This document shows positions 48,455-60,004 of a stretch of DNA of 64,000 nt, piece after piece. The notes beneath the pieces are model-generated. The model searched no databases, was not told where the DNA came from, and saw nothing but the letters and a program-made list of their open reading frames with translations. Within the stretch, counting starts at the first letter, position 1, and each line of letters starts with the position of its first letter. Both the position numbers and the translations under genes were made by a program. Source of the DNA: Adenanthera pavonina (Eukaryota; Streptophyta; Magnoliopsida; Fabales; Fabaceae); the NCBI GenBank assembly GCA_026686845.1, contig JAIVEN010000011.1, positions 26,832,501 through 26,896,500 on the forward strand. Reading direction: 5' to 3'.

Positions 48455-49450
48455 CTCTTGGTTGAATGATGCAGAATGTGGCTGAGAATAGATTTAAGGG
48501 ATGCGAAAGGAAGTTTAATCGGTGAGAAAAGACGGTTTTTGGGCTGGAGTTAAGAGGATTGAAGAGAGAATCAGAACAGACTTGGAGGAGTTACAAATAG
48601 GGTTGCGTCTGTTCTGCAGGAAACCGTCAGTTTTAACGTATGTAACCGTCTGACAGACGAATTTTGAGGGGTCAAAATTCAAACTTCGGGCAGTTACAAG
48701 TTAAACCGTTCAGCTTGTCTTACTGACAGACGAATTTTCGTCTGAAAGTTCGTCTGACAGTGACTTGAAACAATCAATACATACATAATCAGACGAATTT
48801 TGCTCTGACAAAATTCGAATGTTGAAAAGAAAAACAGCTTCAACAGACAAAACTTCAACCAATAGACGAATTAAGCATACAGAGCATCATCTTTCAAGCA
48901 TTCAATCATCAAGAGCATAAGTCAACAGACGAATTTTGAACTGAGACTTTGAATTTTCAACTTTTATAAATATTGTCCAACATTCGTATGTTAAGGAGTA
49001 ACAATTCGCATAACAGTGATGGACAATTATACTCTTGAAATTTCTGTTTTTGAAAATTTGAACTTTTAAGCTTCAACAGACGAATTTTGAGGTATTACCG
49101 AGAACTGTTCAAGGCATAACAGGCCAAAGTTCGTCTGTTGATCAACCAAAATTCGAATGTTGACCATGTTGACCAGTTCGAAAACACAGATTATCAACGA
49201 AATTCATCTAGCAATCAAACATCATACAAATTTCAGCTTTAAAAACTTACAGAATGGATCCAGACCTTAGAATAATTATCATTCACTTTACTTTCTGGTT
49301 GTTCCAATCTGGAGTGCTCCAATCTTTCAAACTTTTAGCCATTGATTTTCACAAGGAGCACCTGCAACTATATTGAAACATACTCCGATGCTCAAGTTAG
49401 AATAAATTCTAATATTAAAAATTCTGAAGACATAATTGCACAGAAATGAC
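48455..49450. promoter_or_regulatory. Pol-ORF3 spacer carrying the LTR motif array
   Basis: About 1 kb upstream of the third ORF. 48650-49180 contains at least eight copies of AGACGAATTTT or TTCGTCTG and of AAATTCGAATGTT-like sequence, the same two motifs that fill the LTRs. It may act as a secondary promoter or regulatory zone for the third ORF; that is an inference from position. Confidence 0.5.
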
Positions 49451-52400
49451 TTACAATTCATTGGGATTTACCATTCCCAACTCTCTCCTTATTTTGCAAT
49501 GCCTGTCTTCTGGTAGAGGTTTGGTTAGTATGTCAGCTAGTTGATCCTCTGTTGGGATATATTCCAGCTTAACTTCTTCTTTCAGAACATGATCCCTTAT
49601 GAAGTGGTGTCTAACCTCAATATGTTTCGTCCTTGAGTGCATGACAGGATTCTTAGTGATGTTTATGGCACTTTGATTATCACACATGATGGGTATCTCT
49701 TTCATTTTAACCTCAAGATCTTCAAGCTGCTGCTTCATCCAGATGACTTGGGCACAACAGCTTCCAGCTGCAACATACTCAGCTTCTGCAGTGGATAGAG
49801 CTACACTGTTTTGCTTTTTGCTGAACCATGAAACCAGGGATCCTCCAAGAAACTGACAAGTTTCACTTGTGCTTTTTCTGTCAGTTTTGGATCCTGCAAA
49901 GTCAGCATCAGTGTATCCTTTGAGATCTTCTCCATTGTCTTTTGGATACCAAAGACCCATCTGTGATGTTCCGATTAGATATCTGAAAATTCTTTTCACA
50001 GCTGTTGCATGGGTTTCTTTGGGGCATGATTGGAACCTTGCACACATGCAGACACTGAACATAATGTCAAGTCTGCTGGCAGTTAGGTACAGCAGGGATC
50101 CAATCATTCTTCTGTATTGAGTAATGTCAAACATTTTCCCATTTTCATCCATGTCCAGTTTGGTTCCAGTGGCCATAGGTGTTCCCATTGGCTTGGCATT
50201 CTCCATTCCAAACTTCTTTAATAGCTCTTTTAGATACTTGGATTGACTGAGAAAGATACCATCATTAAGCTGTCTGATTTGCAATCTAAGGAAAAAATTG
50301 AGTTCACCCATCATAGACATCTCGAATTCTCCCTGCATTAACTTAGAAAATTCCTTGCAAAGAGTTTCATTACTAGCACCGAAAATAATATCATCAACAT
50401 AGATTTGGACAATTAGTAAATCTTTATTCTCTTTCTTAGTAAATAGAGTTGTGTCAACTTTGCCTCTGTTAAACCCTTTTTTAGTCAGAAAGTTGCTCAA
50501 TCTTTCATACCATGCTCTAGGGGCTTGTTTTAATCCATAAAGAGCTTTCTTCAGTTTATAGACATGGTTTGGTTTTGTAGAATCCTCAAAGCCTGGAGGT
50601 TGATGTACATAAACCTCTTCCATGATATATCCATTCAGAAAGGCACTTTTTACATCCATTTGATATAGCAAAATATTTTTCATGCATGCATAAGCTAGTA
50701 GAATCCTTATAGCTTCTAATCTGGCTACTGGTGCAAAGGTTTCTTCAAAATCAATACCTTCTTCTTGATTATACCCTTTAGCAACTAATCTAGCTTTATT
50801 TCTGATTATAGTTCCAGATTCATCAAGTTTGTTTCCGAAAACCCATTTGGTACCAATAACAGGATGATTTTTTGGTCTTGGAACTAAATCCCAAACTTGA
50901 TTTCTTTCAAACTGATTTAGTTCATCTTGCATTGCCAAAATCCATTAATCATCAGTTAAGGCTTCTTCAGCACATTTGGGTTCAATTTGAGAAATGAAAG
51001 CACAATTTAGCATTTGATCCCTTAACTGTTTTCTGGTTTTGACTCTCTCTTGAACATCTCCTATCACTTGATCAACAGGATGATTCCTTTGATATCTCCA
51101 AGCTCTAGGGAGTTCTTGAGATGTTTCTTCAATATTTTCTTCATCAAACTCTTGCTCCTGGATATCTTCCTCTATGTTAACAGATTCAGATATCTTTGGA
51201 GGTTCAGTTCTACTTTTATCAGATATGCCCAGTTTTTCAAATTGAAAGCAAGATCATCCTCATGGGTAGCATGTTTTGAAACAATTTCATTTTCAATGAA
51301 AATAACGTGCACAGACTCTTCTACCACATTTGATCTTTTGATATAAACTTTATAAGCCTTACTTCTACTAGAATAGCCTAGAAATATACCTTCATCGGAT
51401 TTGGCATCAAACTTACTCAGATTTTCTTTTCCATTGTTGTGAATGAAGCATTTGCATCCGAACACATGGAGATGGGACAGATTTGGCTTTCTCCCCTTGT
51501 ACAGCTCGTATGGAGTCTTTCCTAGGATGGGTCTGATGTATGCTCTGTTGATGATGTAACTAGCTGTGTTCACTGCATCAGCCCAGAATACTTGAGAAAG
51601 TTCCTTCTCATTCAGCATAGCTCTGGCCATCTCCCCAATAGTTCTGTTCTTCCTTTCTACTACTCCATTTTGTTGAGGAGTCCTAGGAGCAGAGAAGTTG
51701 TGGTCAATTCTATGCTCACTGCAGTACTCCAGGAAGTATGCATTTTCGAATTCTCCTCCATGATCTGATCTGATGGACATAATAGAAATACCTTTCTCAT
51801 TTTGCACTTTCTTGGCTAAGGTTACAAATGCATCAAAGGTATCACTTTTAGAAGAAAGAAATAATGTCCAAGTAAATCTAGAATAATCATCAATAATAAC
51901 AAGCACATACAGATTGCCACCTAGACTCTTTACCCTTGATGGTCCAATTAAGTCCATATGCAACAAGTGGTCTTGTTGTGGTAACTGTGTTTTTGGATTT
52001 GAAGGATGATTTAGTTTGTTTTCCTTTTAAGCATGCATCACATTCTTTATCCTTTTCAAAAGATAATTTTGGCAAACCAGTAACTAGTTCATTTTTAACT
52101 AGTTTAGACAATTGATTCATATTGACATGAGCCAATCTCCTATGCCATAACCAACTATCATTATCTTTACTGATTAAGCATACAGAATCTAGAGGAGGAA
52201 GTTCATCAAGGTCAACAGTATAGCAGTTACCATCCCTTTGAGCCTTGAGGATTACTCTGTGATCACTTTTTCTGATGACCAGGCAAAACTTTGAGTCAAA
52301 CAGCACCCAGTTTCCTTTGTCACAAGTCTGACTCACACTTAGTAAGTTGTGGTTGAGGCCAATCACAAACAGCACTTCTTCAATGGATGTTTCAGGATTT

Positions 52401-52576
52401 TTGCCCACAATGCCAATGCCAACAATTTTACCATATTGATCACCTCCAAAGGTCACCTTTCCTCCTTTCTTGTCTCTAAGGGTGATGAACTTCTCCTTGT
52501 CACCAGTCATGTGACTTGAGCAGGCACTGTCCATATACCACTTGTTGCTTTTCTTAGCTTTGAGACAGACCTGCAA
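49451..52576 (-). pseudogene. Sirevirus pol: protease, integrase, RT, RNase H, broken
   Basis: In Copia order. Protease DSACSSHMTGDK is at the start; pre-integrase WHRRLAHVNMNQL follows, then integrase (LHMDLIGP, IRSDHGGEFENAYF, NGVVERKNRT), RT (VKSAFLNGYIMEEVYV and YVDDIIFGAS near 50395) and RNase H (GYTDADFAG, ALSTAEAEYVAAG), ending GMVNPNEL. It starts in the -1 frame relative to gag. Two frame changes (near 51966, where a few bases before LHMDL are missing, and near 51200) and a TAA at 50945-50947 break it. The rest of each domain is well kept. It is not functional as read. Confidence 0.92.
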
Positions 52577-52584
52577 AACAATGT

Positions 52585-54384
52585 TTATGATTTCCTTTTA
52601 GGTACCCAAATTTGCTTGGGTCCTTTTTGGTCAGTATATTTTTCCCTAGATGCAGATGCAACTTTGGGAACCCATCCAACTTTCCTGCCAGGTCCATTTT
52701 TCCTCAAATCACAAGAACTGGAAATATGTCCCTTTTTGTTACAGAAATGACATGTAGTGAAAGGACTGCTAGATTGAGATGCAGGAAGAAAACAGTGCAG
52801 GTAATACTTTTGTCTAGCATGCCTTGGCTGATCATACGTTTCAATGTGAGGTGATGCATTAACTTTCTTTTTATTGTTCTTAGCATGCACAAAATGTCTC
52901 ATATATGCATTTTGATTTTTCTTCCTAATCTTTTCCTTGACAGCACATGGGTCATAGCCAAGACCAGCTTTTCCTTGTGATATTCTTTGGCTCCCCATCA
53001 GGGCAAGCAACATGTCTTTACCTCTAGTGAGCCTAGACATGCTTTTAACTAGATAATCATTCGTTTGTTTAAGTTCAGTGCATGAAATGCAGCAAACAGA
53101 TTCAGAAGTAGATGGAGAAGAAGTTTCAGAAACTGTGCTTTGAGACTCCAGCTTGCTTATCTTTTTCTTTGCCAATTTTAGTTCTTTAGCAACTTTAATA
53201 AATTCATCATGAAGCTCATGAAATGCATCCAGTAATTCAGAATAGGAAGGTTCAGATTCATATACCTCTTCATCCTGATCACTACTGTATGAAGGTGTAG
53301 CTTCTTCAGAAGCAAGTGCCATTAGACAAATGTTGGCAATCTCATCTTCATCTTCTTCTTCCTCATCTGAGCTGTTGCCCCATATGGATGAGATGTACGC
53401 CTTCTTCTTTTTCCCTTTGTCAGCACCTTTCTTTTCTTTTTCTTGCTTCCTGAGGAATTGGGGGCAGTCCCATTTTATGTGTCCCTGCTTCTTGCACTCA
53501 TAACAAGTCAAAGATTCTTTTGCCTCTTGCTTGCTTTCCCCAGCAGCTACTTTCTTGAAGAATCTCTTGTTCTTCCTCTTGCTATAGAATCTTCCGAATT
53601 TTCTGACCATCATAGCCAAGGTTTCCTCATCAAGTTCATCCTCTTCGTTAGATTCTTCTTCCTTTTCATCAGCAGCTTTGAGAGCAAGGCCTTTCTTCTT
53701 TCTGTCCAGCCCGGCTTCCTTGAGAGCTTTGATTTTTCCTTCATACTCCTCAAGGCTCCCGAAGAGAGCTGTGACAGAGGCCATTGATTCTCCTCTGGCT
53801 TCTTCTATTGCTGTCACCTTGGGCTGCCATTCCAGAGGGAGAGCTCTGAGAATTTTTCTCACTTTCTCTGATTGAGTGTATTCCTTTCCTAGGCTCTTTA
53901 GTTGATTCACAATGAGAGTGAATCTCTTTTGAAGCTCCTTTACAGTTTCTCCTTCAGACATCCTGAAGCTCTCATACTCTCCAATGCACGTATTGAGTTT
54001 GTTCTCCCTGACCCCAGATGTCCCTTCATGTGCAATCTGCAGAGTGTCCCACATCCCTTTTGCAGTGGTGTATTGTGAGACCCTGTAGAATTCGTCCTGG
54101 TTCAGGGCACTGACTAAACAATGCTTTGCTTTAAAATTCAGTAGGACTCTCCTTCTGTCTTCATCATTCCACTCTGCTTCCAGCTTCTCTTTGTATCTTC
54201 CATCTTCAGTTAGAGCCATTGGGATGAAATCTCCTTTATCAATGACTGACCAGATGTCAAGATCAATTGATTGGAGGTAGATCTGCATCCTCATCTTCCA
54301 GTACCCATAATGCTCTCCACTGAAGCCTGGTGGTCTGTTAGTGTTGTTCCCTTCAGGAAGTATACTCTCTCCAAAGCCAGCCAT
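52585..54384 (-). CDS. Sirevirus gag (nucleocapsid polyprotein), intact
   Basis: About 599 codons from MAGFGESILP. The same frame is open further upstream to 54438, but that part overlaps the primer-binding site, so the Met at 54384 is the likelier start. It forms the particle that packages element RNA. The N terminus has FSGEHYGYWKMRMQIYL (gag N-terminal motif); the central part matches Copia gag helices (CIGEYESFRMSEGETVKEL). One CCHC knuckle, CYECKKQGHIKWDC, lies mid-protein and a second, CHFCNKKGHISSSC, lies near the end. An acidic region with SSDEEEEDEDEIANICLMA separates them. Two knuckles and large size fit Sirevirus gag. The stop at 52585-52587 overlaps the pol frame by a few codons. 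Confidence 0.9.
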   Translation of the reverse strand: MAGFGESILPEGNNTNRPPGFSGEHYGYWKMRMQIYLQSIDLDIWSVIDKGDFIPMALTEDGRYKEKLEAEWNDEDRRRVLLNFKAKHCLVSALNQDEFYRVSQYTTAKGMWDTLQIAHEGTSGVRENKLNTCIGEYESFRMSEGETVKELQKRFTLIVNQLKSLGKEYTQSEKVRKILRALPLEWQPKVTAIEEARGESMASVTALFGSLEEYEGKIKALKEAGLDRKKKGLALKAADEKEEESNEEDELDEETLAMMVRKFGRFYSKRKNKRFFKKVAAGESKQEAKESLTCYECKKQGHIKWDCPQFLRKQEKEKKGADKGKKKKAYISSIWGNSSDEEEEDEDEIANICLMALASEEATPSYSSDQDEEVYESEPSYSELLDAFHELHDEFIKVAKELKLAKKKISKLESQSTVSETSSPSTSESVCCISCTELKQTNDYLVKSMSRLTRGKDMLLALMGSQRISQGKAGLGYDPCAVKEKIRKKNQNAYMRHFVHAKNNKKKVNASPHIETYDQPRHARQKYYLHCFLPASQSSSPFTTCHFCNKKGHISSSCDLRKNGPGRKVGWVPKVASASREKYTDQKGPKQIWVPKRKS

Positions 54385-54425
54385 CTTTGTTCCCGGACTG
54401 TAAAATCCTTTGAATGGGAATCCGG

Positions 54426-54437
54426 GCTCTGATACCA
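54426..54437 (-). promoter_or_regulatory. Primer-binding site of the Sirevirus
   Basis: Minus-strand TGGTATCAGAGC, the exact initiator-Met tRNA complement, lies two bases inside the 5' LTR. Confidence 0.95.
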
Positions 54438-54439
54438 CT

Positions 54440-56162
54440 TGTTAGCAAGGCTGACTTCCCAAGAGGGGGGGTGAATTGGGAAGATTGAAATTTTTCTGCA
54501 CAAAGTAAAGCAAGTGAAAATATCACAGTATAATGAAAACAGCGTGTAAAACAGAGCAAGTTGATAAGTAGAGATAAGGAGAAGAAAACTCAGTGATTTA
54601 TCCTGGTTCGGTCTATCCACTTGACCTACATCCAGTCCCCAAGACACCTCTTGAGATTTATCCACTATCCAGCAAGAATTTCAACGGGCTTCTTACTAAG
54701 GCCACAGTACACGAGTCTGCTCTGTTCTGAGCTCTCTCAAACTCTCTAAGCACTTTCTCTATGTGCTTCCCAATCCCCTTGTGAATACCCCTCACAAGTA
54801 AATCTATCTTTCAGATAAAGAGTAGATTGTTTACAAATGAATAACTCTCTAGAATAGAGTAGATATGAAGGTTGAAGTACAAATAATGAAGTTGGAAGGG
54901 TAAAAGCTTTTGAGATGAAAATTCAGCAGAAATTCGGTATATACAAGTTTGATTCGTTACCCACAGCTTCAAATAATGTTATATTTATAAATTTAGATCT
55001 CAAATATCCGTTAGAGACTAAATCTATCTGTTGGGGAAGTTATCCAACGGTTACTCTGAAAAACTATCCGTTTACCAACCGCATTTAATGTTTCTGACAT
55101 ACTGAAATTCGAATTTCGGTTGGCCAACAGACGAATTTTGAGGGAACCGAAGGTTAAAGCCTCCAACATTAAAATGCGAAGTTCGTCTGTCCATAGAGTG
55201 AAATTCGAATTTCGAAACTCATAAAATATTTTCACAATGTGACATACGAATTTTTAAGAAGTAAGATTTTCTGTTAAGTGTGAACAGTGTTTTCAATTTG
55301 CTACAGTGCCCTCGAAATTCGAATTTTGGATGCCCAAAATTCGTCTGTCCATTGAACGTCCAAATAGGCACAGTAGTTCACTTTCTTTGAAATTCGAATT
55401 TTAACAGAGTGAAATTCGTCTGTCAGAGACCAGTTTTGAGACTTAAATCATTCTTGATCTCAGATGAACTTTATCAAACATTCAGACGAATTTCCTCTAT
55501 TTTCTCAAGTTTTGTTTTGTCTGAAATTCGAATTTTGAAAGAGTGAAATTCGAGTGTCACAAAGTAGCTTTTTTTTGACTCAGATGAAAATTCGAATTTT
55601 GCTAAGTAAAAGTTCGTCTGTCAGAGAGCATTTTTCAAACTTAGTTTCTTCTTAATTTCAGATGAACTTTAGCAAAGCTTCAGACGAATTTCTTTGGTTT
55701 TCATAAATGACATTTTGTCTGAAATTCGAATTTTGAGACTGTGAAGTTCGTCTGTCACAAAAAGGCTTCTTTCAGACTTGATTGAAGTTCGAATTTTGAA
55801 TGACCAAAATTCGTCTGACAGAGGGACACCTTTCCAGACTTAATCAGTTTTAGCTCGAAATTCGAATTTCCAAAAGCAAAGTTCGAATTTCCAACTTGAC
55901 AGTTCAGTTATACTTTCAAACTTCGTCTGTTTCTGAGTATTTTCCAAATAGGTAAAGATTTAATTTCAAATCAAGGTTTGAAAATGTCTCTTTCTCAAAT
56001 CAAAATCTTTTACCCAATCTAAACAAAAACTAAAGATCCTACAAAAGATCTAATAGCCAATTCACAGAAGACCTTCACTTGAAACAGCTTTGATCTCCTT
56101 TGATATCTTCAATCCAAGCTCTTGAGTGTTGGTTTGGAATCATCAAAACTCTTGATCCAACA
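54440..56162 (-). repeat. 5' LTR of the Sirevirus
   Basis: 1,723 bp, nearly identical to 44318-46040, with the same AAATTCGAATTT/TTCGTCTGTC array. It adjoins the primer-binding site. Confidence 0.93.
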
Positions 56163-56198
56163 AATTTTGTCCTATAGCCAGGAGAGTAAGGCGGCAGT

Positions 56199-58731
56199 TA
56201 TAACATTCTAAAATTTTTATGGATATTCAAGGCTCAATATTTTAAAATCTATAAAGAATTTACAAAAATGGGTATACACCGTTTGGTATGAAATAGGACA
56301 AAGAAGTCAATTATCTCAATTGAAAGGAAAAAAGAAAAATGATGATTTTGTCCCGAAAAAAAAAGGAAAAAGAAAAAAAGAAATAAAAATGAAAAAGAAA
56401 AAAAAAATTTGAAGGCGGTGGACGTTGGGGGCAAGGTTAAGCAAAATTTATGAATTTTGGGGAATATTACCCTTAATGATCCGAAAGTTTTAAAAATTAT
56501 AAATTAATCCTAGGTTCAGGGTATTTTTGTAAATATAAAAAATTATAATCAAAATGAAGCTCTCAATGAATTAGACCCAATGAAATATGGTATGAAATTT
56601 ATGAAGGTCAAAATCATATTTATTGGGTGATTAAGATTTAATATTAATATTTTACTCGATAAAAGTCAGTTTAGACTGCAGGAAAAAGTAGTATTGATCC
56701 AAGGATAGTAATTGAACCTTGCTAAAATATATTTTGGGTCTAGATAATGATTTTGGACTAAAAGTAGTGATTGGATAATCCTGTACCAATTTAATGATAA
56801 TTTTGGTAAAAATACTTAATCGGTACGGATAAATCTAATCGGTAAAGGGTATTTTGATCCATAAAAATTATTGAAGTAATTTTTGACTAAAAAGTAAGGT
56901 GAGCCACGTCTGAATCAGTTTATGGACACATGTGAAATTTTTAAAAAAGCTTTTTAAAAGAAAAGTAAATAAAAGTAGACATAAAAGTTAATTAGAGGAT
57001 TATATGACATAATTAACATTTTAAAACATAACATTTCATCTTCCTCATGTAACAGCATGCTGGTTCAGTGGAGAAAGAGACTAGGAAGGTGTGAGAGAGA
57101 GAGAGAAAAAGGGAGAAGGAGAAAACTACAAGTTTAGTCCCAAAACTTCAAGGTATTATCTTGCAACCATTTCCTTGTGCTCTCTAGCAATTTTAAGACA
57201 TTTTAGTGGCTATTTTTCCTCTATCTCTTTTCTAAAATTTCTGACATAGAGAGAGATTAGAGAGAGAAAGTTGTGCCATAAAGAAACCAATTCATAAAAA
57301 GTGAAGTATATGTCACAAGATGCAAGATTATGGTATTGGTTTCAAAGATTGATGAGTTATTATTTTTCTACAATTTTCTCTATATCTTTTTCCTATTTAG
57401 GGTTTAATATAGGAAAGGAATTTCAAGTTTTTGACCTCAAAAATGGATTCCTTGGGTCCAAAATAGGTTAGAACAAGCATGTTGTACAAGGAATGTATGA
57501 TAGATAACAAAGTGCTAATTTTAGTTCAAGTGAGCACTTTGTGAATGAAATTGGATAATTAGTGGTTAATGGCATTATTTTATGATGCTATAGGATCCAA
57601 AGGAGTGTTAGAAGATCAAGGAAAAGGTGTACAAAGTTTGGTGAAACTTGGAAAGCCCAAAGGTAGTTATTTTACCAATTATGTCAAAGTTGTTAAAACT
57701 ATTTTCAATGATGTTTGGAACATGCCATGCTATGATATTAATGTTTTATGTTGTATTTGATGTGTTGGCTATTTGAATGAGAATTTTTATGACTCTTGGA
57801 TGTCCAATTTTAAAATGTTGCTATGCCAAAATTTTTATGAAAATATATGGTATAAATTAGTTGACTGCTTTCAAATGATGATTCTATGAATGATATGATG
57901 AAATATGTACATACTTGGTTGTAACTACTGAGATTCTTTGAATCTCATTCTCTTTCTAAATGTTTCACTTCATAGGTCCAAGTTATGGCAAGATTGCCCA
58001 AGAAGAAAAGGGGAAGGAAAAGCAAGCTCTTAATTAAAATAAATTTGCTTGCATTGGTGCTTTGTTTGGGAATACCTTGTGAAAATGATGTGTATGGTTC
58101 TAGGACTTTACATGAATGTAATTATGTCCATCTATATCTATGATGATGTAATGTTTTAAGTGAAGACAAGAAATGGCCATGTATGTACATATTAAGGTCT
58201 ATGTTGACAAGTTGTAAGAAGAAAATGGCCATTATGACACTGCTCAGAATTTCATGTACTGTTCAGAACTTTTTTGGTATCATTATGAGCATTTTATATG
58301 TATAAAAACTAGACATGTGTATCTTTCCATAGACATAAAGATCACTCAATTTGGAGTTGTGTATGATTTATGGTGATTTTTCAAATTTATGGTCAGAATC
58401 AGAAATTTTAAAAAATGACTATTACTATAGTAAAGATAATATGAACTTACTATATAAGTTGGCCAAGTGTTTTACTTGTTCAACATTTTTACCATGTATA
58501 TAATCTTTTAAGCTGTATTTAGAGACTTGAACCATGTCAATATGATTTTTCTTGATTTAGTTATGAATTTTCAAAATTTACTGGGTGAAAAGAAGTTAAC
58601 CAAGGGAATAGTACCCAAAAATGAAATAAATTAGTTTAAGTGATTTTCTGTAATCAAGTCTCTAATCAAGCATTAATGAAATTAAGTATAGTTTAATATA
58701 TGGGAAATGAGTCTAAGTACGAGGTGATATA
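56199..58731 (+). mobile_element. Solo LTR-like insert, family 2, copy 2
   Basis: 2,533 bp beginning TATAACATTC and ending GAGGTGATATA, inside LTR copy D, with the 5-bp duplication GCAGT (56194-56198 and 58732-58736). It is colinear with 36204-39076 through AAATGAAGCTCTCAATGA, AATTTAATATT-type blocks, CTCGATAAAAGTCAG and the CTGAGATTCTTTGAATCTCA block at 57927. No internal region, so a solo LTR. The 63-codon frame at 57569-57760 is probably incidental. Confidence 0.75.
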
Positions 58732-60004
58732 GCAGTAGGTTGCATCTTCCCTAAATCACCACCAATTCACAATGGTTCAAGGGAAGGATAAGGATGATCC
58801 AAGCATTAGTATTACCTTTGGCTGGGTACACTAGTGTGAGGGGAGCTTGGTGATGTCCCATAATCAGTCTTCATCAGCTGTTGGAAGGAAATCACCTATT
58901 CGAAATGTCCTGTGATAACACCAGTTCATTGTCCTAGCTTTGTGGAGAGAGACACGCATTCCATGACATTTGGCATTTACATTACATCATTTGCATACAT
59001 GTGTAATATTAGTGATATTATTCAGTGTGTGTGCCTATCCCAGTTACTGAGACATTGTCTTACACCCCCTTTCATGACTAAGATTTCAGGTGAAGACTCT
59101 GGTACTAGTCCAGAGAAGACCAAAGAATCGTGGGCCTTTTCACGTTTGGGAATTTCAACTATAATTGGTAGTTTCTAATTTAGTTTATGTAATATTATGC
59201 CAAGTAGGTTGTTGTGGTTTGATGTCTGTATGAGTGTCTTGGGAGTATTACTTGTATGCTATGCGATGATATTGATATTGATAGAGGATATGTGAGATGT
59301 GGATGGGTTATGGATGGTTTAAATGTATGTGATGATGATTTATACCCCGGTATGAGTCATTATTGTTGGAGTGTGAGTTTGTGAGTTAGGATGGTCATAT
59401 GTGAGAGCACAATGTGGTTTTAGGCCTAGCATGTATGTTTTGGGGCATATAGCCCATTGTGTAGTTTTGGGATTCAAGGGGGTCAAATCTTAAAGGGGTA
59501 GTTTTCCCATGATGAAACCTCCTTGGATATATTGGTTGTGTTGATTGGAACCTATGTGAATGGTCTCGATAGGCCGAATTGCCTTTGATGGCAAATGGAA
59601 GTGGCAAGTTGTGAGTTTTTACCAAAAAGTGGCCAAAAAGGTGTTGGGAATCTAGAATTTCCATACGAAGATGGATTCAAGTGACATTGGTATCTATGGT
59701 TAGGTAAGGGATGAGAGTGACTTGTAGGAGTTGGAATCAGGTCAATCAAAGGTTAGAGTAAGAGGTTGTGTACATCAGAACTTCGGCTGGAAAATCAACA
59801 ATTTGCTGATATGGTTACTAATATGGGCGTCACGTCCTTCAAAGCTTAGCCACGACGCCATACCATTCTGCTTCTTGGAGGTTACGATAGTACTGTTAAG
59901 GCCGCGGCTTCTTTATTGACTCAATTTTGTTTTGTTTGGCCTGCTTCATGGCTTATGGAAGTTTGAGGTGGTATTTTGGGATCAATTGGAGGTAGGCTGT
60001 TACA

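Larger units (their letters stand above)
44318..56162 (-). mobile_element. Sirevirus-type Copia retrotransposon (11.8 kb)
   Basis: Two 1,723-bp LTRs flank 8.4 kb of internal sequence, bordered by the target duplication AATTT (44313-44317 and 56163-56167). The minus-strand order is primer-binding site, gag, pol, spacer, a third ORF, polypurine tract. Long LTRs, a large gag with two CCHC knuckles, a strong G-rich polypurine tract and an ORF after pol are Sirevirus traits. By eye the LTRs differ at only about eleven positions (under 1 percent), so this is the youngest complete element here, inserted into LTR copy D. Its genes still carry frameshifts and stops. Confidence 0.93.
43013..60004 (+). 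mobile_element. 5' LTR of a Gypsy family 1 element, copy D, split by two insertions
   Basis: The LTR sequence runs 43013-44317, resumes for 31 bp at 56168-56198 and continues from 58737 to 60004. Its blocks match copies A and B: AAACAAGATGGAGGAAG, the GATGATGA zone, CTTCCCTAAATCACCACC, CAGTTACTGAGACATTGTCT, and a GC-rich tail ending GGCTGTTACA. Without the insertions it is about 2.6 kb, as expected. The start (TATGACAC at 43013) is diverged and approximate. Unlike A and B it is followed by a primer-binding site and gag traces, so it is a 5' LTR rather than a solo LTR. Confidence 0.75.

Noticed and set aside
54385..54438. Extension of Sirevirus gag upstream of the Met at 54384
   Set aside because: It overlaps the primer-binding site, so it is leader rather than protein.
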